Made by a program: the position numbers and the translations under genes. From a virus, in IMG/VR virus record IMGVR_UViG_3300025131_000529, positions 1 to 20,738 of that record: a DNA stretch of 20,738 nucleotides; one strand, given 5' to 3'. The notes below the pieces were generated by a model, which made no database searches, had not been told where the DNA came from, and was given only the letters and a program-made list of their open reading frames with translations. This document shows, piece after piece, positions 15,101 through 20,738 of this stretch; position 1 is the first letter of the stretch; each line of letters begins with the position of its first letter.

Positions 15101-16704
15101 TGGTTTGGGAAAGAGCCGTAGAGGCACCGCTGTCGCTGTCAATGACACCAGAAGAGGAGCGTGAGCGGCAAATTCAACTCGCAGAACAACGTTTGCGGGC
15201 ACAAGCCGCTGGACAAGCGCGATTAACCGAACAGGGACTTGCTGAAGAGGCCGCCATTAGAGAAGAGTCTAGGCGTCAGGAAGAACTAGCCCTTAGTCCA
15301 GAAGAAGCGGCCTATCGGCGCTTGCACGGGGGCAGCCCTTCGCCGGACTATGTGCCCGAACCGGCGTTGCTAGACCCCAATGTGCCTTATGTCGCGCCAG
15401 TACCAGCCGGGGCACCAACCGCACCAGCCGCACCAGTCGACCCAACCGTACCAGCGGGGGGACCACCAGAGGAACCGAAAGGCCGAGACTACGATGCCGA
15501 TATAAGTAAAGTCATGGGCCGGTACATGGGGGCAGACGGGCGGTTTCAAGAAGCCGAGGGCGCATGGGACACTAGGCGCGGTGAGATAGCCGAGCAATAT
15601 AGAACCGGTAAAGAGGCGAGGGTTACGCAGGCCCAGCAGGAACTCGACAAGGCGAAGAGTGTTCTAGGTACCGCCACTGAAAAACTCTCAAATTGGGAAA
15701 TTAACCCACAACGGGCTTTTCCTAATGCTTTCTCTAAAATTACCGCTGTCATTAGTGTGGCTATGGGTGCTTATGCTCAAGGCTTATCGGGCGGCAAACT
15801 CCCAAACACTGCTTTAGGGATTATCGATAACGCTATCAAAACCGATATCGACGCCCAAAAAATGGAGTACCAAAAACTCAAGGGCTTGGTGGACGAAAAG
15901 CGAAACGTCTACGGGATGGCTATGCGGTTGTTGGGTAGCGCCGAACAAGCAGAGCAAGTTGCCTATACTGCCGCGTACCAGACTTACCAGGCAGAAATTA
16001 ATAAGATTGGGAAAGAGTATGGCCTTGAGTACGGGGCTATAAATTTAAGCAGCAAGATTGACCAAGGGAACCGCAAGCTTGAGGTAAACGCAGCGAAGGC
16101 GGCAGGCAGCGGCGGGAAGCTACCTGTTGACATGAGAAAGTCCATGACCGCTTTTAGTTCATTAAAGGACAAACTGAAGCGTATGTGGAGTCTGTCGAAG
16201 GACATAAACATGGCCAGGGGCTACCTCGATGTCTTTGTGCCTGGCGAGACTGATACGAAGGAGTTCGACCGTTTGGGCGAGCAAGCAGCGGCGGATATGG
16301 TTTATGCCATTAGTGGGGTCACGGCGCGGCAAGAGGAGTACGACCGGGCAAGGAAATGGGCACCTAAATCGACTGATTTTGAAGGCATGCGGGTCGCTAA
16401 AATGGTGGGGATTATGGAGTATTCCTTAGAAAAAGGGACAGAGCATTACCACACCCTGACCTCTGGACAGAGAGCAAGGCTTTCCCCGCAATTACGCGCT
16501 ATGTACGAAATGTCTCCGGAGCAGCGGCGGGGCACAATCCTGACCCTGCTTGAAGGACAAGGCCACAACATTCAAGCCAAGGGATGGGAGGCAGAGGTTG
16601 GTGGTATAAAATCTAGTATGAAATCGGATGGGTGGTTAGCAGGCCCGCCAGGCTCAGAGACGGAATCCTGGATGGGCGGGGAGCGCGTAACCGGAAAAAA
16701 GTAA
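15100..16704 (+). CDS. Internal virion (ejection) protein, frame-0 product of the frameshift gene
   Basis: A 534-residue protein. Residues 1-75 are a charged Gln/Glu/Arg/Ala-rich helix or coiled coil. Residues 80-125 are a Pro/Ala/Val linker. From 130 to about 300 there is a long helical domain with an embedded hydrophobic Gly/Ala segment (FSKITAVISVAMGAYAQGLSGG, in outline 211-232) followed by NTALGIIDNAIKTDIDAQKMEYQ (236-258). From memory, this hydrophobic-then-DIxAQ pattern recurs in large virion proteins of phages. The C-terminal part (340-500) is again helical. A role inside the head and in the ejection conduit is inferred. AGGAAAGGGG at 15081-15090 lies 9 bases before ATG 15100, which overlaps the upstream TAA. 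The gene ends GGA AAA AAG TAA, the core of a -1 frameshift signal that would extend the protein into the lytic transglycosylase. Confidence 0.7.
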   Translation: MVWERAVEAPLSLSMTPEEERERQIQLAEQRLRAQAAGQARLTEQGLAEEAAIREESRRQEELALSPEEAAYRRLHGGSPSPDYVPEPALLDPNVPYVAPVPAGAPTAPAAPVDPTVPAGGPPEEPKGRDYDADISKVMGRYMGADGRFQEAEGAWDTRRGEIAEQYRTGKEARVTQAQQELDKAKSVLGTATEKLSNWEINPQRAFPNAFSKITAVISVAMGAYAQGLSGGKLPNTALGIIDNAIKTDIDAQKMEYQKLKGLVDEKRNVYGMAMRLLGSAEQAEQVAYTAAYQTYQAEINKIGKEYGLEYGAINLSSKIDQGNRKLEVNAAKAAGSGGKLPVDMRKSMTAFSSLKDKLKRMWSLSKDINMARGYLDVFVPGETDTKEFDRLGEQAAADMVYAISGVTARQEEYDRARKWAPKSTDFEGMRVAKMVGIMEYSLEKGTEHYHTLTSGQRARLSPQLRAMYEMSPEQRRGTILTLLEGQGHNIQAKGWEAEVGGIKSSMKSDGWLAGPPGSETESWMGGERVTGKK

Positions 16705-17318
16705 CAAGGGCGGGCGGTAGTGCCGCTTTGCCCGGTTCGCAGTACGCGGCCTTCAAGGGGCAGGGTGGCGGTGGCCGTAAGAAAACGGCGGCTATGGTTG
16801 GAGCTATTGCGAAAGAGCAAGGGATTGACCCCGGTACACTTGTTGCGATGGGGTTAGTTGAATCCGGCCTTAACCCTTCCGCGAAAGCTAAGAAAGGCAC
16901 GGCTAAGGGGCTGTTTCAGTTTATCGATAGTACCTGGAGCGAGATGATGAATAAGCATGGGAAAAAATTGGGTATTCCTTCCGACGCAAAAGCCACGGAC
17001 CCGGTTGCCTCAACCTTGTTAGCGGTAGAATTCTTACGCGGCAATGCTAGGGCACTATCAGGCAAGGCCGGGGTTCCTAAAAAGCTAGGTGCGCGTGACT
17101 ACTACGCAGCACACTTCTTTGGGGCCGGGGGTGCAGCAAAGTTCTACAAAGAAATGCAAAAGGACCCAAACGCTAAAGCGAAAGACATTTTTCCAAAACC
17201 GGCAAAGGCAAACAAGAATGTTTTCTATAGTGGCTCTGGGACGGCTAGGTCGTTAAGGGAAGTTTACGATTCTTTTGGGCGTAAACTAAGCAAGTACGGC
17301 GCAGGCGTGGGAGCATAG
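16632..17318 (+). CDS. Lytic transglycosylase (SLT-like) domain, probably made as a -1 frameshift extension
   Basis: The open frame codes for a lysozyme-like lytic transglycosylase that cuts peptidoglycan. The helix AAMVGAIAKEQGIDPGTLVAMGLVESGLNP has the catalytic Glu (codon 16860-16862) in the ES motif. KGTAKGLFQFIDSTW is the second hallmark, and DYYAAHFFGAGGAAKFYK plus ANKNVFYSG near the end is typical of phage internal-virion transglycosylases. As a stand-alone gene it is weak: the longest frame begins at GTG 16632 with no good ribosome binding site, and the first ATG (16794) lacks one and would start only about 20 residues before the catalytic Glu. The frame joins the 534-residue protein exactly at the slippery site, giving a predicted fusion 15100-17318 of 739 residues (534 + 205, starting at V of GTA 16701, catalytic Glu at 588). 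T7 gp16 is a known ejection protein that carries a transglycosylase. Confidence 0.85.
   Translation: MVSRPARLRDGILDGRGARNRKKVTRAGGSAALPGSQYAAFKGQGGGGRKKTAAMVGAIAKEQGIDPGTLVAMGLVESGLNPSAKAKKGTAKGLFQFIDSTWSEMMNKHGKKLGIPSDAKATDPVASTLLAVEFLRGNARALSGKAGVPKKLGARDYYAAHFFGAGGAAKFYKEMQKDPNAKAKDIFPKPAKANKNVFYSGSGTARSLREVYDSFGRKLSKYGAGVGA
16678..16733 (+). promoter_or_regulatory. Programmed -1 ribosomal frameshift signal (dnaX-like)
   Basis: Three elements are seen. A Shine-Dalgarno-like GGGGAG lies at 16678-16683. The slippery heptamer A_AAA_AAG at 16695-16701 is correctly phased in the frame of the 534-residue protein and directly followed by its TAA (16702-16704). After a 6-base spacer comes a stem-loop: 16708-16711 pairs with 16730-16733, T16729 is bulged, 16712-16717 pairs with 16723-16728 (two G-T wobbles), and the loop is TAGTG. 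Slipping back one base continues GTA ACA AGG into the transglycosylase frame. In E. coli dnaX the same heptamer is stimulated by an AGGGAG about 10 bases upstream and a stem-loop 5-6 bases downstream. Confidence 0.82.
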
Positions 17319-17321
17319 TGG

Positions 17322-20234
17322 ATGCCTAGACTTTACAACTTCCAAACGAACTCTTACGAGGAAATCCCTGAAGACCTTGTCAGGGAAAAGGTATTATCGC
17401 GGCAGTACGCTTTCACGGATTCAGAGAAGGTTCCCGTTATTGCTCCCGATGGTAGTCGCCACTTAATCCCTGGAACTAAAGCGCTTGAGGCTTTCGGCCG
17501 TGGGGGAAACTACGGGAATACTAAAGACTGGGCTCGAATTGCCCGCAAAGAAGAATACGGTGAGGACTCTTGGGAAAACTATCTAGGGGCCTCTATAGCC
17601 GGTCTTGCGCGTGGCGCTACTCTTGGAATGTCCGATGTTGTCTTGCGTGAAATCCTCGGCAAAGAACGAATGCAGACTTGGCGCGAAGAGTTTAGCGGCG
17701 TTAGCACTGCGACTGAAATCGGGGGGGCTGTTCTCCCGGCTTTGTTTTCTGGCGGTGGGACTACAGCGGCGACCGGCGCGAGGTTAGCGGCGAGGGGCCT
17801 AGCAAAAACTCCGGCTGCTGCCGTATTCAAGGGTGGGCGGCATTTAGAGGATGTAATCTCTGCGAGCAGGGTATTAAGCAGGGGCGCAAATAAGAATATT
17901 GCCTTAGACATTCTAAAAACCTCACTCCCAAAAGGTGTTGCAGGAGCGCTTGAAGGTGCCGCGTTTGGTGCGGGTACCACACTCACCGAAGTTATGCTTG
18001 GCGACCCCGAGGACGTTGGCGAATTGCTCTTAGCTAATGTTGGGTATAGTGCGTTGTTTGGTGGGCTGGGGAACGCCGGGATTAACGCTATGATGATGGG
18101 GGGCGCTGCCGGGACGAAGCAGCTTTCTAAGGGGTTTGCATCACTTTACGAGAAGACCACCGGGAATAAATTGTCTGTGTGGGGGCAAGAGAAGATTGCA
18201 AAATCAGTAGCGACCGTGATGGGGCGGGCTGACCCGGAGCAAGCAGCTTTGCAAACAACGGTGACGCCAAAAGCCAGGGCAAAACGTGGCGAAATCCGAA
18301 CGAAGATGGGCACCTTTGACGACCAGACGAAAGAGATCGTTGGCGAGTTGGATGGTGTGGCTGATGACATTGCAGTAGTCACTAAGGCATCCAGGGGCGA
18401 AGCAAAAAGAGAAGCAATCCGGCCGAGCATTTTTGACGATGTTGCCGAGGATGTGGCGGATACGGCTGCCGGGATTGGTAAACCGAAAGCCCCCGAAGTG
18501 AAGGCCCTGACCGAGGTTCATAGGACGCTCGGGGGCATTGTGGATGAGATAGACAACGTAGCAAAGGCTGAGGCTACCGGCACGTTTAAATGGCACGGTA
18601 AAGCTAGTAAAGCCCCGGACGCAGGAGGTTTTGCAGCGAGGTTAGAGAAAATCCTACAGGGGAATTGGGAAGGCGGTAGCCCCGCCCGGATTCTAGCAAA
18701 ATGGGTAGAGGACGTAACCGCTTCCGGCTCCTCCACAATCCGAGGCGTTGCCGAAGACGCTTTTCTAATGCTCGACGATTATAAAAAGTACACTGCACAA
18801 TTCGTTTTCGCTGGTAAAGACCGAGGAAAGGAAGAGATTTCCCAAGGGCTAGCCAATGGCATTATGAATATGTGGCGTCAGGTTCACCCTTTATTAGAAA
18901 ATGCTTCAATTTGGGGAAAAGCCGCGATTCATCAAAAAAACGTGAACGCCGCTTTTACCGACCTCCTGACGAAACAATCACGTTTTCGTGGTGTTTTTGG
19001 TTTTGGAAGAGGAACAAACTGGACGGACTCACGGAAGGTTAAAAAATTCCTTGAACAATTAGACGACCGCCCAGAGTGGAAAAGGGTTTATGAGGAATAC
19101 CTAGAAGCGGCACGGGTTTTCTCGGGCAAGGCGAAAGGGGCTTATACGTTTGCTGACGAAGCACTTGAGGCGGCGAATAGGTTGCCAACAAGATCGGCAT
19201 CAGCCAACGGTAGAGTTTCTAAGCTAACCCAAGAAATGGACGAAGCGCGGTTCATGTTCGGTACTACGGGGCTGAACGCTCAGACGGAACCAATCGCCGC
19301 GAAGATATTAGGCAACTTAGCCCGGAGAAGCATCGGCGGTTTAGCGGGTGGGTATGCCCTCGGTGGCCCAGGTGCCGCTATGGGTATCCTATTGGGCGGA
19401 ATTGCTGATGGTGCGGCAACCGCTAATCAATTAGCAGCAATAGAGTTTGCCATTAGCCGCGCTAGAAAAGGCTTCGAGAAAGGCTTAGACGACATCGTTG
19501 AACGCATGGCTAAGGGTGGCCCAGGCGGGACCATGGCAGCACGCCCCAATAGAACGAAACTTTTTCTAGCTCCACTGGCCGCGCAATTTGGTGAAGAGGC
19601 TCTTTCCCCGGCGGTGGATATGGCTCGCGATTATTTAACCGCAAAGGAACGGGCGAAGAAACTAGCAGACCCCCAAGCAGTGGAGGAGATGGCCAATAAA
19701 GTTGTGGCGCCCCTTAGAGAGATGCCCAACGTATCCGCAGCGATTAAGAATAAATTAATCGGCGGGCTATCCTATATCACTAACGAGTTTAAACCCGACA
19801 ATCGCACAATGGATGATGTGGTTATGGGCGTAAAAGAGCGCCCACCTACCGACAGCGAAAGAATGAAGATGGAGATTAAACTCGCGGTACTAGAAGACCC
19901 TACCGAGTTTTTAAGAAGCATCGAGAACCGCACATGTACCGGCACCCACGCTGATGCTATGCGGAAACTGTACCCAAAGCTTTACGCAATGTGCGAGGCG
20001 GGTATCTATGAGCGCGTTACTGATTTAGAAAATGCTGTCCCATTTGTAGACCGGCAAGTTCTTAGTATCGCGTTCAACCGGCCATTCGACGTTTCAAACA
20101 AACCCGAAAATATAACCATTTTACAAGCTTCCTATGGCGAAAAGTCAGAAGAAGAGACTACTATTAAATCAACCCCGTTGCTTAAGACTGATTTCGGTAA
20201 AGGCCCGACTGAAGTCGAAAAAGCTATGGCGTAA
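17322..20234 (+). CDS. Large internal virion (ejection) protein
   Basis: A 970-residue protein. A small N-terminal domain (MPRLYNFQTNSYEEIP... VPVIAPDGSRHLIP, 1-60) looks like a structural module with a beta-rich core. It is followed by Gly/Ala-rich, weakly hydrophobic segments at about 86-108 (GLARGATLGMSD), 128-165, 205-226, 235-265 and 663-711 (GGLAGGYALGGPGAAMGILLGG). These alternate with long charged helices. The pattern matches, from memory, very large virion proteins that follow the transglycosylase in podovirus-like genomes, and it suits a protein that is ejected and lines or crosses the host membrane (T7 gp15/gp16 role). No enzymatic motif is seen. A C-terminal part with NRTCTGTHADAMRKLYPKLY and PFVDRQVLSIAFNRP is probably a folded helical domain. 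GGGAG at 17309-17313 is 8 bases before the ATG, 3 bases behind the previous stop. Confidence 0.65.
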   Translation: MPRLYNFQTNSYEEIPEDLVREKVLSRQYAFTDSEKVPVIAPDGSRHLIPGTKALEAFGRGGNYGNTKDWARIARKEEYGEDSWENYLGASIAGLARGATLGMSDVVLREILGKERMQTWREEFSGVSTATEIGGAVLPALFSGGGTTAATGARLAARGLAKTPAAAVFKGGRHLEDVISASRVLSRGANKNIALDILKTSLPKGVAGALEGAAFGAGTTLTEVMLGDPEDVGELLLANVGYSALFGGLGNAGINAMMMGGAAGTKQLSKGFASLYEKTTGNKLSVWGQEKIAKSVATVMGRADPEQAALQTTVTPKARAKRGEIRTKMGTFDDQTKEIVGELDGVADDIAVVTKASRGEAKREAIRPSIFDDVAEDVADTAAGIGKPKAPEVKALTEVHRTLGGIVDEIDNVAKAEATGTFKWHGKASKAPDAGGFAARLEKILQGNWEGGSPARILAKWVEDVTASGSSTIRGVAEDAFLMLDDYKKYTAQFVFAGKDRGKEEISQGLANGIMNMWRQVHPLLENASIWGKAAIHQKNVNAAFTDLLTKQSRFRGVFGFGRGTNWTDSRKVKKFLEQLDDRPEWKRVYEEYLEAARVFSGKAKGAYTFADEALEAANRLPTRSASANGRVSKLTQEMDEARFMFGTTGLNAQTEPIAAKILGNLARRSIGGLAGGYALGGPGAAMGILLGGIADGAATANQLAAIEFAISRARKGFEKGLDDIVERMAKGGPGGTMAARPNRTKLFLAPLAAQFGEEALSPAVDMARDYLTAKERAKKLADPQAVEEMANKVVAPLREMPNVSAAIKNKLIGGLSYITNEFKPDNRTMDDVVMGVKERPPTDSERMKMEIKLAVLEDPTEFLRSIENRTCTGTHADAMRKLYPKLYAMCEAGIYERVTDLENAVPFVDRQVLSIAFNRPFDVSNKPENITILQASYGEKSEEETTIKSTPLLKTDFGKGPTEVEKAMA

Positions 20235-20247
20235 CAGGAGAAAACCA

Positions 20248-20673
20248 ATGGGCTGGACTCATTTAGTACATAATAAAGATTTATCGACACTCGCCGAGAT
20301 TTCAGCCGACACGTTGGGGGTTGATGCAGTAGCGGGGGATGTAACTACTGACGGCAACTGGATTAAATGCGCCGGGTATAACCAATGCACGCTAATGGTT
20401 TTTTATGACCACTCCACAACCGGAGGGAACCTTGTATTTAATATCGGGGTGTCAAACGACGGTTCAACCGAATTTCTTTTGCAAACTAGTTCAACGAGTT
20501 CGGGAGTCGCTACGTTATCGGATTTGCAATATAAGAAAGTGACCGGCACCGCCGATAAGCTTTTCGTCGTCGATTTTCCGATTAACTACGAGTATTTTAG
20601 CATCCGCAATCTGGCACTAAGCGGCCACGCAGACGACAAAATCACAATCACGGCCTTTCTAGGCAACATCTAA
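20248..20673 (+). CDS. Small beta-rich structural protein
   Basis: The start ATG 20248 is chosen because AGGAG at 20236-20240 lies 7 bases ahead; an in-frame extension back to 20134 runs inside the previous gene and lacks a site. The 141-residue product is made mainly of strand-like segments (CTLMVFYDHSTTGGNLVFNIGVSNDGSTEFLL, FVVDFPINYEYFSIRNLALSGHADDKITITAFLGNI), with many Ser, Thr, Gly and Asp. This resembles a jelly-roll or galactose-binding-like sandwich as found in tail-tip, fibre or head-decoration proteins. I recognise no specific family. It lies 13 bases after the large ejection protein. Confidence 0.6.
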   Translation: MGWTHLVHNKDLSTLAEISADTLGVDAVAGDVTTDGNWIKCAGYNQCTLMVFYDHSTTGGNLVFNIGVSNDGSTEFLLQTSSTSSGVATLSDLQYKKVTGTADKLFVVDFPINYEYFSIRNLALSGHADDKITITAFLGNI

Positions 20674-20685
20674 AGGAGGGCCGTT

Positions 20686-20738
20686 ATGGGCTTTAGTACA
20701 ATTGGCGATTTCGCGGAAACCCCTAGCGGTGGAGCAGG
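20686..20738 (+). CDS. Start of an unidentified protein (partial)
   Basis: ATG 20686 is preceded by a strong AAAGGAGGG (20672-20680). The frame stays open to the end of the window and gives 17 complete codons: M G F S T I G D F A E T P S G G A. Too little for a family call. The site strength and spacing suggest a genuine late structural gene, possibly a tail fibre or tip protein given its place. Confidence 0.6.
   Translation, partial: MGFSTIGDFAETPSGGA

Noticed and set aside
17579-17986. 135-codon open frame on the minus strand (and other long minus-strand frames, such as 5141-5668 and 18204-18596)
   Set aside because: They lie fully opposite well-supported + strand genes, have no ribosome binding sites and encode Pro/Arg/Ser-rich shadow translations.
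18935-18941. A_AAA_AAC slippery heptamer in the 970-residue gene
   Set aside because: No clear downstream structure at the right distance, and the -1 frame gives only a short meaningless extension.

Overview
The window is a densely packed segment of a tailed bacteriophage (or prophage) genome. Every supported gene lies on the + strand, genes abut or overlap by a few bases, and no gap exceeds about 45 bases. The gene order and families point to a short-tailed, podovirus-like phage: large terminase, portal, scaffold, major capsid protein, a head-tail adaptor, a very large nozzle-type tail protein, then a block of large helical, Ala/Gly-rich proteins of the internal-virion (ejection) type, one carrying a lytic transglycosylase. 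There is no tape-measure protein, tail sheath or tail tube gene. A Gram-negative host is inferred from the ejection proteins and the muralytic domain; the species cannot be told. No integrase, repressor, tRNA, CRISPR array or insertion sequence is visible.

Layout. 1-1673: the end of an unknown gene, a PP-loop ATPase of the PAPS-reductase superfamily, and a GNAT-like acyltransferase. 1642-3386: a small protein with an AT-hook, then the large terminase. 3362-8291: a small unknown protein, portal, scaffold, major capsid protein and two small head-associated proteins. A strong intrinsic terminator follows at 8293-8323. 8333-13534: head-tail adaptor, a small conserved-looking structural protein, and the 1380-residue nozzle-like tail protein. 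13538-20234: four or five ejection-type proteins. 20248-end: a beta-rich small protein and the start of another gene.

The main discovery candidate is a programmed -1 ribosomal frameshift at 16695-16701. The 534-residue protein (15100-16704) ends in A_AAA_AAG immediately followed by its TAA stop. A Shine-Dalgarno-like GGGGAG lies 11 bases upstream, and a GC-rich stem-loop begins 6 bases downstream. This is nearly the layout of the E. coli dnaX frameshift signal. The -1 frame opens directly into a lytic transglycosylase domain that has no convincing start of its own. The predicted products are an abundant 534-residue internal protein and a minority 739-residue version with a cell-wall-cutting C-terminus.

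Other points of note: a degenerate S74/intramolecular-chaperone-like domain on the end of a helical ejection-type protein, a hairpin that buries the ribosome binding site of the major capsid gene, near-absence of GATC (6 sites counted by eye where about 81 would be expected by chance), and a ten-residue C-terminal peptide shared between the portal and a putative internal virion protein.
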